64,000 bases of DNA from Microvirga mediterraneensis (GTDB lineage: Bacteria; Pseudomonadota; Alphaproteobacteria; Rhizobiales; Beijerinckiaceae). The stretch covers positions 2,223,001 through 2,287,000 of the forward strand of contig NZ_JACDXJ010000001.1 of NCBI RefSeq assembly GCF_013520865.1, given 5' to 3'. This document shows positions 44,301 to 56,512 of the stretch, one piece after another (within the stretch, counting starts at the first letter, position 1; each line of letters begins with the position of its first letter). The translations under genes were made by a program, and so were the position numbers. Below the pieces are notes generated by a model that saw only the letters and a list, made by a program, of their open reading frames with translations, ran no database searches and was not told the DNA's origin.

Positions 44301-44417
44301 TTCGATGCCGACGGCGCCGGCACGAAGCAGAAGGCTCTGGAGATCGCCACCGTGACCTTCGACCCGAACAAGAAGACGGGCGGTGAGATCAGCTATAAGG
44401 ATTTCTTCATGGTTTAG
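41352..44417 (+). CDS. Repeat-rich RTX calcium-binding protein (beta-propeller + cadherin-like)
   Basis: 1021 residues, no N-terminal signal peptide. Residues 12-398 contain seven repeats with a WVVTW-type core whose Trp lies at about 35, 93, 153, 206, 264, 322 and 378 (spacing 53-60), each ending FQQVYDxxGxxVGGE; seven blades suggest a beta-propeller. Residues ~405-830 hold about four cadherin-like modules (for example LTTLTIAENGNPGRDIGVLS). Residues ~833-890 carry RTX nonapeptides (GGAGNDVLK, GGAGKDTLY) that bind calcium. The C-terminal ~130 residues likely contain a type I secretion signal. A cell-surface or biofilm protein is plausible. RBS AGGAG at 41338-41342. No secretion genes are nearby. 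Confidence 0.82.
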   Translation: MAQTIIRVGVEARVNTTVIGEQFAPRVTGLANGGWVVTWWGNGTQAGNADGTGVFQQVYDPAGNPVGGELRVNTTTAQSQAEPAVTALPNGDWVVTWGGHGAADTSGLSQIYQQVYGLRDNAVAAIGTETPVTANGGLRAATTALGGVNTGKWIVTWDGGDPQGTGVFLQAFAASGQESGAEIRINTTTWGNQQKSSVTALANGGWVVTWNGAGEQSGQDDFDGVYQQIYNALGQPVGGEIRVNTTVEGYQGDPDVVALADGRWVVAWRGKGTQANNADDGGVFIQVFDQSGNRSGGELLVNSNTDGSRSSVSVTALADGGWVVTWKADGVWGNSYADAGLFQQVYNSNGQRVGGEVRISSASSVSAPDVTALADGSWIVTWEGNDDTGSRGIFQQHYALNAGAGHDPTAVKVDGLTTLTIAENGNPGRDIGVLSVDDVDLMEGYSYSLVEQDGSSDTQSPFTIEPSGAGYKLRLKPNASLDREAYQAGQFTIRIKADDTGGGSFIQVLTVNVTNEIEAPSAIQVGGRTMVEVMENGISPDLGAISQVGGDAGVYSYTLERLDPNSSDPNEFFEIVGGRLRQKAGLDREAHSDGIFAFRVKGQIPTIPGTAYAQVIEARIGNIAEGPERIRVNNQTHLSVPETLPAGGIIGTLSAVDPEGDAIVRFQLISDSPFVEVFRDPADNAWKLRLKVGIDFETMGQRTHVIKITATDSTGMASASQDIALSVSDVEDSPTDIILTNNRVDELAQNGTVVGTLTVTEDFVLTYAGEDERFVIAGDRVIVKNGYKLDYEQARSHDFVVHVTGPGGITFDKTLVINVDDVNPEYTAGSAANDVFHGGALADALSGNQGDDRLFGGAGNDVLKGDGGSDILSGGAGKDTLYGGKWSKSDQNRDAFLFDFKVTKGNYKSHVDKVKDFQAKYDAFYFEDLAFTNKTIVKYLKDKGASLDKPVKIKSGWFALGEAKQADDFFIARKVNAKTYKLSFDADGAGTKQKALEIATVTFDPNKKTGGEISYKDFFMV

Positions 44418-44886
44418 CCTCAAACTGTGATATTGGGCAAAAGGAAGGTTCCTGTCCGCTGCCGTTATAGGACGTGCCTCCTAGCCGATGACCATGCGGC
44501 AGGTATTCCGGGACAAGACGGGGCGGTCATGGCGCCTAAGCTTCGGCCGCCTCTATGAAAAAGAGTTGACTTTCCCCGACTCGGGCGCTAGAGAAACCGG
44601 ACTTTCCGGCTGGCCGTAGGTTTTCGCCAGTCGAAGCGCCTAGCTTCGACCGATGCCACCTAAACGCTGCCGAACTCAACCTTGACTGACACTTGTCAGA
44701 TTTAGGGCACGACCGCGGTGCAAGATATCGTGGTCCTCTGCAATCGTACCGCGCCAGGGGCTTACCCAAGTCAATGGCGTGGCTTCGTTTTGTGTACCTG
44801 AAAAGGTCCGCACGGCGAAGTGCAGCGTCAACCGTTGAAGACACTTGAAGGCCACCGGGTCGGTGGCTGGTGAAAGAGGGCACAGG
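44418..44886. other. Intergenic leader of the str operon
   Basis: 469 bp with no gene. It holds the candidate promoter listed next and, at 44681-44686, a second CTTGAC without a well-spaced -10. No terminator for the RTX gene is evident before it. A long 5' leader before rpsL could host S7-dependent control, but no clear structure was identified. Confidence 0.5.
44566..44594 (+). promoter_or_regulatory. Candidate promoter for rpsL-rpsG-fusA-tuf
   Basis: TTGACT (44566-44571), 17-nt spacer, TAGAGA (44589-44594). Good match to alphaproteobacterial housekeeping promoters. Implies a ~285-nt leader before rpsL. Confidence 0.55.
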
Positions 44887-45258
44887 ATGCCAACGATCTC
44901 TCAGCTGATCCGCAAGCCGCGGACGGCGCAAAAGAGCCGGAACAAGGTTCCCGCGCTTGAGGCCTGCCCGCAGAAGCGCGGCGTGTGCACGCGCGTTTAT
45001 ACGACGACCCCGAAGAAGCCGAACTCGGCTCTCCGTAAGGTCGCCAAGGTTCGTCTGACGAACGGGTTCGAAGTCATCGGGTACATCCCGGGTGAGGGCC
45101 ACAACCTTCAGGAGCACTCCGTGGTCATGATCCGCGGCGGTCGCGTGAAGGACCTTCCGGGTGTCCGCTATCACATCCTCCGCGGTGTTCTCGACACCCA
45201 GGGCGTGAAGAATCGTAAGCAGCGTCGTTCGAAGTACGGCGCGAAGCGGCCGAAGTAA
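44887..45258 (+). CDS. rpsL: 30S ribosomal protein S12
   Basis: 123 residues; guards decoding accuracy at the A site. The streptomycin-contact loops [14 protein letters not shown] (K43) and [11 protein letters not shown] keep the wild-type lysines, so no ribosomal streptomycin resistance is predicted. ATG 44887 ([12 protein letters not shown]) is used, not an upstream in-frame start. First gene of the str operon. Confidence 0.97.
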   Translation: MPTISQLIRKPRTAQKSRNKVPALEACPQKRGVCTRVYTTTPKKPNSALRKVAKVRLTNGFEVIGYIPGEGHNLQEHSVVMIRGGRVKDLPGVRYHILRGVLDTQGVKNRKQRRSKYGAKRPK

Positions 45259-45276
45259 GCCGTCAACTGTCATTGA

Positions 45277-45756
<480 letters not shown>

Positions 45757-45775
45757 CGGCCTGAGGAGCTGAGCG

Positions 45776-47851
45776 ATGCCCCGCACGCACGCGATTGAGG
45801 ACTACCGCAATTTCGGCATCATGGCCCACATCGATGCCGGCAAGACCACCACGACCGAGCGCATCCTGTACTACACCGGTAAGTCCCACAAGATCGGTGA
45901 AGTGCACGAGGGTGCCGCCACCATGGACTGGATGGAGCAGGAGCAGGAGCGTGGCATCACGATCACGTCCGCTGCCACCACCTGCTTCTGGAACGGCAAG
46001 CGCCTGAACATCATCGACACCCCCGGCCACGTCGACTTCACCATCGAAGTCGAGCGTTCGCTGCGCGTGCTCGATGGCGCCGTCTGCGTTCTCGACGGCA
46101 ACCAGGGCGTGGAGCCCCAGACGGAAACCGTGTGGCGCCAGGCCGACAAGTATGACGTTCCCCGCGTCGTGTTCGTCAACAAGATGGACAAGACCGGCGC
46201 GAACTTCTTCAGCTGCGTCGACGACATCGTGAAGCGCGTTGCCGGCAAGCCTGTCTGCCTTCAGATTCCGATCGGCGCCGAGAGCGACTTCAAGGGCATG
46301 GTCGATCTGATCAAGATGAAGGCCTATGTCTGGGAGAGCGACGCGCTCGGCGCGAAGTTCGACGAGGTCGAGATCCCGGCCGACCTGAAGGATCAGGCTG
46401 CCGAATATCGCGCCAAGCTCGTCGAGGCTGCCGTCGAGATGGACGACGACGCGCTGGCCGCCTACCTCGACGGTCAGGAGCCCGATGAGACGACCCTGCG
46501 TCGTCTGGTCCGCACGGCTGTGCAGCGCCGCGCGTTCCATCCGGTGCTCTGCGGCTCCGCGTTCAAGAACAAGGGCGTTCAGCCCCTGCTCGACGCGGTC
46601 GTGGACTTCCTGCCGTCCCCGGCAGACCGTGAGGCTATCCAGGGCATCGACTTCAAGACCGAAGAGCCGACGACCCGTAAGCCGACCGACGAGGAAGGCT
46701 TCTCCATGCTCGCCTTCAAGATCATGGACGATCCCTTCGTGGGCACGATCACCTTCTGCCGCGTCTATTCTGGCAAGGTGAACGCCGGCGACACGCTGCT
46801 CAACTCGTCTCGCGACAAGAAGGAGCGCGTTGGCCGCATGCTGCTCATGCATGCGAACAACCGTGAGGACATCAAGGAGGCCTATGCCGGTGACATCGTC
46901 GCCCTGGCCGGCCTCAAGGAAGTCCGCACCGGCGATACGCTCTGCGACCCGAACAAGGCCGTGATCCTCGAGCGGATGGAGTTCCCTGAGCCCGTCATCG
47001 AGATCGCGATCGAGCCGAAGTCGAAGGCCGACCAGGAAAAGCTGGGCCTGGCTCTCTCGAAGCTGGCTGCCGAGGACCCGTCCTTCCGCGTCTCCACCGA
47101 CCAGGAGTCGGGTCAGACGATCCTGAAGGGCATGGGCGAGCTTCACCTCGACATCAAGGTCGACATTCTCCGTCGTACCTACAAGGTCGATGCGAATATC
47201 GGTGCTCCGCAGGTGGCCTATCGTGAGACGATCACGAAGAAGGCCGAGGTGGACTACACCCACAAGAAGCAGACCGGCGGTACCGGCCAGTTCGCTCGCG
47301 TGAAGATCGTCGTTCAGCCGAACGAGCAGGGCGCAGGCTTCGCCTTCGAGTCGAAAATCGTCGGCGGTGCTGTTCCGAAGGAATACATCCCGGGCGTTGA
47401 AAAGGGCCTCCAGTCGGTTGTGGGCGCTGGCGTCGTTGCCGGCTTCCCCGTGGTCGACCTCAAGGTCGAGCTCATCGACGGTGCCTTCCACGAAGTCGAC
47501 TCGTCGGCCCTGGCCTTCGAAATCGCTTCTCGCGCCGCTCTCCGTGAGGCCCTCCAGAAGGGCGGATCGGTTCTGCTCGAGCCGGTGATGAAGGTCGAAG
47601 TCACGACCCCCGAGGACTACACGGGTTCGGTCATCGGCGACCTGAACTCCCGTCGTGGCCAGATCCAGGGTCAGGACATGCGCGGCAATGCCGTGGTCAT
47701 CAATGCGATGGTCCCGCTCGCCAACATGTTCGGCTACGTCAACACCCTGCGCGGCATGAGCCAGGGACGTGCGAGCTACACCATGCAGTTCGACCACTAC
47801 GAGCAGGTGCCGTCGAACGTGGCTGCCGAGGTTCAGGCGAAATACGCCTGA
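45776..47851 (+). CDS. fusA: Elongation factor G
   Basis: 691 residues; GTPase that drives tRNA-mRNA translocation and ribosome recycling. G1 [16 protein letters not shown]3 [18 protein letters not shown] and G4 [10 protein letters not shown] mark the G domain; domain IV begins near [18 protein letters not shown]. Spaced 19 nt from rpsG with GAGGAG as ribosome binding site and 45 nt before tuf. Confidence 0.98.
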   Translation: MPRTHAIEDYRNFGIMAHIDAGKTTTTERILYYTGKSHKIGEVHEGAATMDWMEQEQERGITITSAATTCFWNGKRLNIIDTPGHVDFTIEVERSLRVLDGAVCVLDGNQGVEPQTETVWRQADKYDVPRVVFVNKMDKTGANFFSCVDDIVKRVAGKPVCLQIPIGAESDFKGMVDLIKMKAYVWESDALGAKFDEVEIPADLKDQAAEYRAKLVEAAVEMDDDALAAYLDGQEPDETTLRRLVRTAVQRRAFHPVLCGSAFKNKGVQPLLDAVVDFLPSPADREAIQGIDFKTEEPTTRKPTDEEGFSMLAFKIMDDPFVGTITFCRVYSGKVNAGDTLLNSSRDKKERVGRMLLMHANNREDIKEAYAGDIVALAGLKEVRTGDTLCDPNKAVILERMEFPEPVIEIAIEPKSKADQEKLGLALSKLAAEDPSFRVSTDQESGQTILKGMGELHLDIKVDILRRTYKVDANIGAPQVAYRETITKKAEVDYTHKKQTGGTGQFARVKIVVQPNEQGAGFAFESKIVGGAVPKEYIPGVEKGLQSVVGAGVVAGFPVVDLKVELIDGAFHEVDSSALAFEIASRAALREALQKGGSVLLEPVMKVEVTTPEDYTGSVIGDLNSRRGQIQGQDMRGNAVVINAMVPLANMFGYVNTLRGMSQGRASYTMQFDHYEQVPSNVAAEVQAKYA

Positions 47852-47896
47852 ACCCACTAAGCGACTATTTGGAAGATCAAAGGAACGGGTGCCACG

Positions 47897-49087
<1,191 letters not shown>

Positions 49088-49105
49088 TTGAGAGGATCAA
49101 AGGAC

Positions 49106-49131
49106 AGCGGCCGGGTTTCGGCTCGGTCGCT
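49106..49131 (+). promoter_or_regulatory. Hairpin in tuf-rpsJ spacer, possible S10-operon leader
   Basis: AGCGGCCGGG (49106-49115) / CTCGGTCGCT (49122-49131), 10 pairs including two G-U, loop TTTCGG. It lies 22 nt before rpsJ and might be a target of L4 autoregulation or a processing site; no U tract. Confidence 0.4.
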
Positions 49132-49153
49132 TCCCTTGTTGAATGGATAAGCC

Positions 49154-49462
<309 letters not shown>

Positions 49463-49509
49463 GCCTTCGGGTTTGGAGCCTTCGGTAGACACGCCGAGAG
49501 GATACGCAC

Positions 49510-50238
49510 ATGCGCTCAGGCGTCATTGCACAGAAAGTCGGGATGACCCGCATCTTCACGGATGCAGGCGAGCATGTCCCGGTCACGGTTCTGAAGGTCG
49601 ACAGCTGCCAGGTCGTCGCCCACCGGACCAAGGAAAAGAACGGCTACACCGCGCTGCAGGTCGGCGTCGGCAAGGCCAAGGTGAAGAACGTTTCGAAGGC
49701 CGAGCGCGGCAGTTTTGCCGTCGCCCAGGTCGAGCCGAAGCGCAAGCTCGCGGAGTTCCGCGTCTCCGAGGATGCTGTCATCCCGGTCGGCGCCGAGATC
49801 ACCGCCGATCACTTCGTTGCTGGTCAGTTCGTGGACGTCACGGGCATCACGACGGGTAAGGGCTTCGCCGGTGGTATGAAGCGCTGGAACTTCGGCGGTC
49901 TGCGCGCCTCGCACGGTGTGTCGATCTCCCACCGCTCGATCGGTTCGACCGGCGGCCGCCAGGATCCGGGCAAGACGTTCAAGAACAAGAAGATGCCGGG
50001 TCACCTGGGCGTCGAGCGCGTCACCACGCAGAACCTGCGTGTCGTGTCGACGGACGTCGAGCGCGGTCTGATCCTGGTCGAGGGCGCCGTTCCCGGCGTG
50101 GCCGGCGGCTGGATCTTCGTCCGCGACGCGGTGAAGCGCAAGCTGCCGAAGGAAGTGCCGATGCCCGGCTCCTTCCGCACGGCCAACGATGCTGCGCCGG
50201 CCGCCCCGGCTGATCAGGCCCAAGAGGAGAATGCGTGA
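49510..50238 (+). CDS. rplC: 50S ribosomal protein L3
   Basis: 242 residues, somewhat longer than the ~210 of E. coli because of an Ala/Pro-rich C-terminal tail ([16 protein letters not shown]). The loop [20 protein letters not shown] reaches the peptidyl transferase centre. The stop overlaps the rplD start (TGATG). Confidence 0.96.
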   Translation: MRSGVIAQKVGMTRIFTDAGEHVPVTVLKVDSCQVVAHRTKEKNGYTALQVGVGKAKVKNVSKAERGSFAVAQVEPKRKLAEFRVSEDAVIPVGAEITADHFVAGQFVDVTGITTGKGFAGGMKRWNFGGLRASHGVSISHRSIGSTGGRQDPGKTFKNKKMPGHLGVERVTTQNLRVVSTDVERGLILVEGAVPGVAGGWIFVRDAVKRKLPKEVPMPGSFRTANDAAPAAPADQAQEENA

Positions 50239-50858
50239 TGAAGCTTGATATCACCACGCTTGAAGGCGGCAACGCCGGTTCGGTCGACCTGAACGAGACC
50301 ATCTTCGGTCTCGAGCCGCGCGCCGACCTGCTGGCCCGCTGCGTCCGCTGGCAGCTCGCAAAGCGCCAGGCCGGCACGCACGCCGTCAAGAATCGTTCGG
50401 ACATCGACCGGACGACGAAGAAGGTCTACAAGCAGAAGGGCACCGGCAGCGCCCGTCACGGCGCCGCGAGCGCTCCCCAGTTCCGGGGCGGCGGTCGTGC
50501 CTTCGGCCCGCAGGTCCGCAGCCATGCTCACGACCTGCCCAAGAAGGTTCGCGCTCTCGCCCTGAAGCACGCGCTCTCGTCCAAGGCCAAGGACGCCTCG
50601 CTCGTCGTGATCGACGACGTGAAGCTCTCCGAGCCGAAGACGAAGGCTCTCGTCGAGCGCTTCGGCAAGCTCGGCCTCGGCAACGCCCTGATCATCGGCG
50701 GCGCTGAGATCGAGACGAACTTCCAGCGGGCTGCTCGCAACATCCCGAACATCGACGTCCTGCCGGTGCAGGGCATCAACGTCTATGACATCCTGCGTCG
50801 CGAGAAGCTCGTTCTCACGAAGTCGGCTGTCGATGCGCTGGAGGCGCGTTTCAAATGA
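50238..50858 (+). CDS. rplD: 50S ribosomal protein L4
   Basis: 206 residues; lines the exit tunnel with the loop [20 protein letters not shown], where macrolide-resistance changes occur. In gamma-proteobacteria L4 represses the S10 operon. ATG 50238 is used; the GTG one codon earlier is an alternative. Overlaps rplW by 4 nt (ATGA). Confidence 0.96.
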   Translation: MKLDITTLEGGNAGSVDLNETIFGLEPRADLLARCVRWQLAKRQAGTHAVKNRSDIDRTTKKVYKQKGTGSARHGAASAPQFRGGGRAFGPQVRSHAHDLPKKVRALALKHALSSKAKDASLVVIDDVKLSEPKTKALVERFGKLGLGNALIIGGAEIETNFQRAARNIPNIDVLPVQGINVYDILRREKLVLTKSAVDALEARFK

Positions 50859-51151
50859 GCCTGGACCCGCGCCATTACGATGTGATCGTAAGCCCGGTCA
50901 TCACCGAGAAGGCCACGACCCTGTCCGAGCAGAACAAGGTCGTCTTCAAGGTGCGTCCGGATGCGACGAAGCCGCAGATCAAGGAAGCGGTGGAGAAGCT
51001 GTTCGATGTCAAGGTGAAGAGCGTCAACACGCTCGTCACCAAGGGCAAGGTGAAGATGTTCCGCGGCACCCGCGGCCAGCGGTCGGACGTGAAGAAGGCG
51101 GTCGTAACCCTCGTTGAGGGCCAGACCATCGACGTCACGACGGGCCTCTGA
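50855..51151 (+). CDS. rplW: 50S ribosomal protein L23
   Basis: 98 residues; sits at the tunnel exit as docking site for trigger factor and [23 protein letters not shown] and [21 protein letters not shown] are family signatures. Translationally coupled to rplD. Confidence 0.96.
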   Translation: MSLDPRHYDVIVSPVITEKATTLSEQNKVVFKVRPDATKPQIKEAVEKLFDVKVKSVNTLVTKGKVKMFRGTRGQRSDVKKAVVTLVEGQTIDVTTGL

Positions 51152-51171
51152 TCGGTTGAGAGAGTGATCCG

Positions 51172-52008
51172 ATGGCTTTGAAAACATTCAAACCGATCAC
51201 CCCCGGCCTGCGCCAGCTGGTGATCGTCGACCGCAGCGAGCTCTACAAGGGCAAGCCGGTCAAGAAGCTGACGGAGGGCAAGAGCTCCTCCGGCGGCCGT
51301 AACAACCTGGGTCGCGTGACCGTCCGCTTCCGTGGCGGTGGTCACAAGCGCACCCTCCGTCTGGTCGACTTCAAGCGTCGCGCCCGTCTGGGCGATGCGG
51401 CGACCGTGGAGCGGATCGAGTACGATCCGAACCGCACCGCCTTCATCGCTCTGATCCGCTACGCCGACGGCGAGCAGTCCTACATCCTGGCCCCGCAGCG
51501 TCTGGCTGTCGGCGATCAGGTGTCGGCTGGCGAGCAGGTCGACATTAAGCCGGGCAACGCGATGCCGATCGGCAACATGCCGGTGGGAACGATCATCCAC
51601 AATGTGGAGCTGAAGATCGGCAAGGGCGGCGCACTCGCCCGTTCCGCCGGCACTTACGCTCAGATCGTGGGTCGTGACCAGGGCTACGTGACGGTCCGCC
51701 TGAACTCCGGCGAGCAGCGCCTGGTCCATGGCCTCTGCTTCGCCAGCGTCGGCGCGGTGTCGAACCCGGACCACATGAACACCTCGATCGGTAAGGCTGG
51801 TCGTAACCGCTGGCTCGGCAAGCGTCCGCATAACCGCGGCGTCGCCATGAACCCGATCGACCACCCGCACGGTGGTGGTGAGGGTCGCACCTCCGGTGGT
51901 CGTCATCCGGTGTCCCCGTGGGGCGTACCGACCAAGGGCAAGAAAACCCGTTCGAACAAGCGGACCGACAAGTTCATCGTGTCGAGCCGTCACGCTCGGA
52001 AGAAGTAA
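51172..52008 (+). CDS. rplB: 50S ribosomal protein L2
   Basis: 278 residues; required for subunit association and peptidyl transfer. Contains [19 protein letters not shown] and the conserved [20 protein letters not shown] with the functionally important His. Confidence 0.97.
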   Translation: MALKTFKPITPGLRQLVIVDRSELYKGKPVKKLTEGKSSSGGRNNLGRVTVRFRGGGHKRTLRLVDFKRRARLGDAATVERIEYDPNRTAFIALIRYADGEQSYILAPQRLAVGDQVSAGEQVDIKPGNAMPIGNMPVGTIIHNVELKIGKGGALARSAGTYAQIVGRDQGYVTVRLNSGEQRLVHGLCFASVGAVSNPDHMNTSIGKAGRNRWLGKRPHNRGVAMNPIDHPHGGGEGRTSGGRHPVSPWGVPTKGKKTRSNKRTDKFIVSSRHARKK

Positions 52009-52023
52009 GGATAGAGGCACGTC

Positions 52024-52302
52024 ATGGCACGTTCGCTTTGGAAGGGCCCGTTCGTCGACGGCTACCTCCTCAAGAAGGCCGAGGCTGCCCGTTCCTCGGG
52101 CCGCAACGAGGTTATCAAGATCTGGAGCCGCCGCTCCACGATCCTCCCGCAGTTCGTGGGCCTCACTTTCGGGGTCTACAACGGTCAGAAGCACATTCCC
52201 GTCTCCGTGAACGAGGAAATGGTGGGTCACAAGTTCGGCGAGTTCTCGCCGACCCGCACTTTCCACGGCCACGCGGCGGACAAGAAGGCGAAGAGGAAGT
52301 AA
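52024..52302 (+). CDS. rpsS: 30S ribosomal protein S19
   Basis: 92 residues; S13 partner in the 30S head. [17 protein letters not shown] and [22 protein letters not shown] are signatures. rplV follows after 1 nt. Confidence 0.97.
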   Translation: MARSLWKGPFVDGYLLKKAEAARSSGRNEVIKIWSRRSTILPQFVGLTFGVYNGQKHIPVSVNEEMVGHKFGEFSPTRTFHGHAADKKAKRK

Positions 52303-52303
52303 G

Positions 52304-52684
52304 ATGGGTAAGGCCGCGACTCCTCGCGCACTGAGCGACACCGAGGCTCAAGCCGTCGCTCGCATGCTGCGCGTCAGCCCCCAGAAGCTCAACCTTGTTG
52401 CGGCCCTTATCCGCGGCAAGAAGGTTTCTGCGGCTCTCGCCGATCTCGAGTTCTCCCGCAAGCGCATCGCGCGCGACGTGAAGAAGTGCCTCGAGAGCGC
52501 CATTGCCAACGCCGAGAACAACCACAACCTCGATGTGGACGATCTCGTCGTCAGCCAGGCCTATGTCGGCAAGGCGCTCGTCATGAAGCGCTTCCACGCC
52601 CGGGCCCGCGGCCGGGGCGCCCGTATCATGAAGCCGTTCTCGAACCTCACGATCGTGGTTCGGGAAGTTGCCGAACAGGCATAA
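52304..52684 (+). CDS. rplV: 50S ribosomal protein L22
   Basis: 126 residues; its beta-hairpin ([20 protein letters not shown]) extends into the exit tunnel beside L4. [19 protein letters not shown] marks the globular domain. Confidence 0.96.
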   Translation: MGKAATPRALSDTEAQAVARMLRVSPQKLNLVAALIRGKKVSAALADLEFSRKRIARDVKKCLESAIANAENNHNLDVDDLVVSQAYVGKALVMKRFHARARGRGARIMKPFSNLTIVVREVAEQA

Positions 52685-52695
52685 AGGAGAACCAG

Positions 52696-53400
52696 ATGGG
52701 TCAGAAAATCAACCCGATCGGTCTTCGGCTCGGCATCAACCGGACCTGGGACTCGCGCTGGTTCGCCGGCAAGGGCGAGTACGCCAAGCTGATGCATGAG
52801 GACATGGCGATCCGCGAAGCTCTCATGAAGCAGCTGAAGCAGGCCGCCGTTTCGAAGATCGTGATCGAACGCCCGCACAAGAAGTGCCGCGTCACCATCC
52901 ACTCGGGTCGTCCGGGCGTGGTGATCGGCAAGAAGGGCGCCGACATCGAGAAGCTGCGCAAGCTGGTTTCGAAGATGACGGACGCCGACGTGGCGATCAA
53001 CATCGTCGAAGTCCGCAAGCCGGAAGTCGACGCGACGCTGGTGGCCGATTCGATCGCTCAGCAGCTCGAGCGCCGTGTCGCTTTCCGCCGCGCCATGAAG
53101 CGCGCCGTTCAGTCGGCGATGCGTCTGGGCGCCGAGGGCATCCGTATCAACTGCTCGGGCCGTCTGGGTGGCGCTGAAATCGCCCGCCTGGAATGGTACC
53201 GCGAGGGCCGCGTTCCGCTGCACACCCTGCGTGCGGACGTGGATTATGGAACGTCCACGGCCTTCACGACCTATGGCACCTGCGGCATCAAGGTCTGGAT
53301 CTTCAAGGGCGAAATCCTCGAGCACGATCCGATGGCCCAGGACAAGCGGATGAACGACGAAGGAGGCCGCTCCGGTGGCCGCCGCGAGCAAGCGGCGTAA
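52696..53400 (+). CDS. rpsC: 30S ribosomal protein S3
   Basis: 234 residues. A KH domain ([20 protein letters not shown]) and the C-terminal S3 domain ([20 protein letters not shown]) contribute to mRNA entry and helicase activity. ATG 52696 with AAGGAG upstream. Confidence 0.97.
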   Translation: MGQKINPIGLRLGINRTWDSRWFAGKGEYAKLMHEDMAIREALMKQLKQAAVSKIVIERPHKKCRVTIHSGRPGVVIGKKGADIEKLRKLVSKMTDADVAINIVEVRKPEVDATLVADSIAQQLERRVAFRRAMKRAVQSAMRLGAEGIRINCSGRLGGAEIARLEWYREGRVPLHTLRADVDYGTSTAFTTYGTCGIKVWIFKGEILEHDPMAQDKRMNDEGGRSGGRREQAA

Positions 53401-53424
53401 CCGAGAGGTCAGGAGAGGTTTGCC

Positions 53425-53838
53425 ATGTTGCAACCGAAGAAAACCAAGTTCCGTAAGCAGTTCAAGGGCCGTATCTCCGGCACTGCGAAGGGCGGTACGG
53501 ACCTCAACTTCGGCCAGTTCGGCCTGAAGGCGATGGAACCCGAGCGCGTCAACGCTCGTCAGATCGAGGCGGCTCGCCGCGCCATCACCCGCGCCATGAA
53601 GCGCGCGGGCCGGGTGTGGATCCGCATTTTCCCGGACGTGCCGGTGTCGACGAAGCCGACCGAAGTGCGTATGGGTAAGGGTAAGGGCGCTCCCGAATAT
53701 TGGGCAGCCAAGGTTAAGCCTGGCCGCATCATGTTCGAGATCGACGGCGTGCCGGAGGATATCGCCCGCGAGGCGCTCCGTCTCGGCGCTGCCAAGCTCC
53801 CGATCAAGACGCGCTTCATCCAGCGCATTGCCGAGTAA
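53425..53838 (+). CDS. rplP: 50S ribosomal protein L16
   Basis: 137 residues; helps place tRNA in the A site. [19 protein letters not shown] and [20 protein letters not shown] are signatures. Confidence 0.97.
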   Translation: MLQPKKTKFRKQFKGRISGTAKGGTDLNFGQFGLKAMEPERVNARQIEAARRAITRAMKRAGRVWIRIFPDVPVSTKPTEVRMGKGKGAPEYWAAKVKPGRIMFEIDGVPEDIAREALRLGAAKLPIKTRFIQRIAE

Positions 53839-53849
53839 AGGAGGGGATC

Positions 53850-54062
53850 ATGAAGTCTAAGCAGAGAGCCTCCGACCTCAACGCGATGTCGAAGGACCAG
53901 CTGTCTGACGAGTTGCTGAACCTGAAGAAGGAGCAGTTCAACCTCCGCTTTCAGCGTGCGACCGGCCAGCTCGAAAACACCGGACGCGTCCGTGAGGTCC
54001 GCCGGGACATCGCCCGCGTCAAGACGCTGCAGCGCCAGAAGGCCGCTGCGGCTAAGGCTTAA
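53850..54062 (+). CDS. rpmC: 50S ribosomal protein L29
   Basis: 70 residues, two-helix hairpin near the exit tunnel: [20 protein letters not shown] and [29 protein letters not shown]. Confidence 0.95.
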   Translation: MKSKQRASDLNAMSKDQLSDELLNLKKEQFNLRFQRATGQLENTGRVREVRRDIARVKTLQRQKAAAAKA

Positions 54063-54074
54063 GAGGAAATCAAG

Positions 54075-54314
54075 ATGCCGAAGCGCGTTTTGCAGGGCGT
54101 CGTTGTCAGCGATAAGCAGGACAAGACGGTCGTCGTGAAGGTGGAGCGTCGTTTCACGCACCCGGTTCTGAAGAAGACCGTGCGTAAGACGAAGAACTAC
54201 CACGCTCATGACGAGAACAACACTGCCAAGGTGGGCGACACGGTCTTCATCGAAGAGACCAAGCCGTTCTCCAAACTCAAGACCTGGGTGCTCGTCAACG
54301 AAGCGAAGGCCTAA
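54075..54314 (+). CDS. rpsQ: 30S ribosomal protein S17
   Basis: 79 residues, OB fold: [20 protein letters not shown] and [20 protein letters not shown]. Last gene before a 162-nt gap, so possibly the end of the S10 transcript. Confidence 0.96.
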   Translation: MPKRVLQGVVVSDKQDKTVVVKVERRFTHPVLKKTVRKTKNYHAHDENNTAKVGDTVFIEETKPFSKLKTWVLVNEAKA

Positions 54315-54330
54315 AGCTTTCGTTTTGGGG

Positions 54331-54359
54331 TTGTCTAACGGGGGCGGTTCGTGTATACG
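54331..54359 (+). promoter_or_regulatory. Candidate internal promoter ahead of rplN (spc operon)
   Basis: TTGTCT (54331-54336), 17-nt spacer, TATACG (54354-54359), in the only long gap of the S10-spc gene string. Suggests that rplN and later genes form a separate transcription unit, with a ~110-nt leader that could bind S8. Confidence 0.55.
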
Positions 54360-54476
54360 GCCGCCTCTCTCGACATTTGAAGGGCAGGGGACGTCAGATC
54401 CCCGTCAGGCGTAGTCCGGGGGGCAATCCTGCCTTGGCCCGGAAACCTGTCTGAAACAAAGGAAAGGATCAAAGCC

Positions 54477-54845
54477 ATGATCCAGATGCAGACGAATCTT
54501 GACGTCGCCGACAATTCCGGCGCCCGTCGCGTGATGTGCATCAAGGTTCTCGGCGGTTCGAAGCGTAAGTACGCTTCCGTGGGCGATATCATCGTCGTAT
54601 CCGTGAAAGAAGCTATCCCGCGCGGCCGCGTGAAGAAGGGCGACGTCATGAAGGCGGTCGTCGTGCGCACCGCCAAGGACATCCGCCGCGCTGACGGCTC
54701 GGTCATCCGTTTCGACCGCAATGCCGCCGTTCTGATCAACAATCAGAAAGAGCCGGTCGGCACCCGTATCTTCGGCCCCGTTCCGCGTGAACTGCGTGCC
54801 AAGAACCACATGAAAATCATTTCGCTTGCGCCGGAGGTGCTCTAA
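54477..54845 (+). CDS. rplN: 50S ribosomal protein L14
   Basis: 122 residues; intersubunit bridge protein. [20 protein letters not shown] and [20 protein letters not shown] are signatures. Stop overlaps the rplX start (TAATG). Confidence 0.97.
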   Translation: MIQMQTNLDVADNSGARRVMCIKVLGGSKRKYASVGDIIVVSVKEAIPRGRVKKGDVMKAVVVRTAKDIRRADGSVIRFDRNAAVLINNQKEPVGTRIFGPVPRELRAKNHMKIISLAPEVL

Positions 54846-55162
54846 TGGCCGCGAAGATCAAGAAGGGCGACAAGGTCGTTGTCCTGACCGGTCGCGACAA
54901 GGGCAAGACCGGTGAAGTCGTGCAGGTGCTCCCGAAGGAAGAGCGCGCGGTCGTCCGTGGCGTGAACCTCGTGAAGCGCCACCAGCGCCAGACGGCAAAC
55001 GCCGAGGGCGGCATCATCTCGAAAGAGGCTGCCATCCACTTGTCGAACCTGGCCTACGCGGACCCGAAGGACGGCAAGCCGACCCGGGTTGGTTTCAAAG
55101 TTCTCGAAGACGGCCGCAAGGTCCGTTTCGCCAAGCGTTCGGGAGACCTGATCGATGGCTAA
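54845..55162 (+). CDS. rplX: 50S ribosomal protein L24
   Basis: 105 residues; assembly initiator of the 50S subunit with a KOW motif ([20 protein letters not shown]). Overlaps rplE by 8 nt. Confidence 0.96.
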   Translation: MAAKIKKGDKVVVLTGRDKGKTGEVVQVLPKEERAVVRGVNLVKRHQRQTANAEGGIISKEAAIHLSNLAYADPKDGKPTRVGFKVLEDGRKVRFAKRSGDLIDG

Positions 55163-55721
55163 GGCTCAGGTGGACGGCTACACGCCGCGGCTGAAGAAGC
55201 ACTACGAGGAAGTGGTGCGTCCGAAGCTCATTGAAGAATTTGGCTACAAGAACCCCATGGAAGTCCCGACGATCGAGAAGATCGTCCTCAACATGGGCGT
55301 TGGCGAATCGACCGCCGACTCGAAGAAGGCTTCGGTCGCCGCTGCCGATCTCGCGCTCATCGCCGGCCAGAAGCCGGTGATCACGAAGGCCCGCAAGGCT
55401 ATCTCGCAGTTCAAGGTCCGCGAGGGCATGCCGATCGGTGCCAAGGTTACGCTGCGCAAGGCTCGCATGTACGAGTTCCTTGACCGTCTCGTGACCGTCG
55501 CTCTTCCCCGCGTCCGCGACTTCCGGGGCCTCAACCCCAAGTCGTTCGACGGCCGCGGCAACTACGCAATGGGTATCAAGGAGCACCTGGTGTTCCCTGA
55601 GATCAATTACGACAGGGTCGAGCAGGTTTGGGGCATGGACGTCGTCATCACCACCACGGCGAAGACCGACGAAGAAGCCCGCGCCCTGCTGCGTCACTTC
55701 AACTTCCCGTTCCGGCAGTGA
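55155..55721 (+). CDS. rplE: 50S ribosomal protein L5
   Basis: 188 residues; binds 5S rRNA and contacts P-site t[23 protein letters not shown] and [20 protein letters not shown] are signatures. Confidence 0.97.
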   Translation: MAKAQVDGYTPRLKKHYEEVVRPKLIEEFGYKNPMEVPTIEKIVLNMGVGESTADSKKASVAAADLALIAGQKPVITKARKAISQFKVREGMPIGAKVTLRKARMYEFLDRLVTVALPRVRDFRGLNPKSFDGRGNYAMGIKEHLVFPEINYDRVEQVWGMDVVITTTAKTDEEARALLRHFNFPFRQ

Positions 55722-55760
55722 GGATAGCTGTCCTCAAACGCGGACACTGGAGATAAAAGC

Positions 55761-56066
55761 ATGGCTAAGAAAAGCGCTATTGAGAAGAACAAGCATCGTC
55801 GTGAGCTGGTGAAGAAGTTCGCCGGTCGCCGCGAGCGCCTCCTGGCGGTCGCCAACGACGAGTCGAAGTCCATGGAGGAGCGCTTCGAGGCGCGCCTCAA
55901 GCTGGCTGAGCTGCCGCGCAACGCGAGCAAGACCCGGATCCGCAACCGCTGCGAGATCACGGGCCGCCCGCGCGCCTACTACCGCAAGCTCGGCATGTCG
56001 CGTATCGCTCTGCGCGAACTGGGCAACAAGGGCCTGATTCCGGGCCTCGTGAAGTCCAGCTGGTAA
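55761..56066 (+). CDS. rpsN: 30S ribosomal protein S14 (zinc-free long form)
   Basis: 101 residues without CxxC zinc motifs, the usual form in alphaproteobacteria. [20 protein letters not shown] is the conserved rRNA-binding stretch. Confidence 0.97.
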   Translation: MAKKSAIEKNKHRRELVKKFAGRRERLLAVANDESKSMEERFEARLKLAELPRNASKTRIRNRCEITGRPRAYYRKLGMSRIALRELGNKGLIPGLVKSSW

Positions 56067-56080
56067 GGGGAGGGCATTAT

Positions 56081-56476
56081 ATGATCAACGATCCGTTGGG
56101 CGATATGCTCACCCGTATCCGTAACGCGCAGATGCGTCGTCGCGGGTCCGTCTCCACCCCCGGCTCGAAGCTTCGCGCCCGTGTCCTCGAGGTTCTGAAG
56201 AGCGAGGGCTACATCCGCGATTACTCGCAGACCGAGTTCGGCAACGGCCGGACCGAGTTCTCGATCGAGCTGAAGTACTATGACGGTCAGCCGGTGATCC
56301 GCTCGATCGAGCGCGTCTCCAAGCCCGGCCGCCGCGTGTATGCCTCCGTCGACACCATGCCCCGCGTGGCTGACGGCCTCGGCATCACCATCCTCTCCAC
56401 GCCCCAGGGCGTGATGGCCGATCATGAGGCCCGTGAGAGGAACGTGGGCGGCGAAGTGCTCTGCAAGGTCTTCTAA
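56081..56476 (+). CDS. rpsH: 30S ribosomal protein S8
   Basis: 131 residues; binds 16S helix 21 and, in E. coli, represses the spc operon. [18 protein letters not shown] at the start and [20 protein letters not shown] at the end are signatures. Confidence 0.97.
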   Translation: MINDPLGDMLTRIRNAQMRRRGSVSTPGSKLRARVLEVLKSEGYIRDYSQTEFGNGRTEFSIELKYYDGQPVIRSIERVSKPGRRVYASVDTMPRVADGLGITILSTPQGVMADHEARERNVGGEVLCKVF

Positions 56477-56512
56477 GGCCAGGCACCCGCACAGAACCAC
56501 GGAGATTCGAAA

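Noticed and set aside
42987..44423. Antisense open frame of 478 codons inside the RTX-protein gene
   Set aside because: Shadow of the repeat-rich coding strand, which has clear cadherin-like and RTX motifs.
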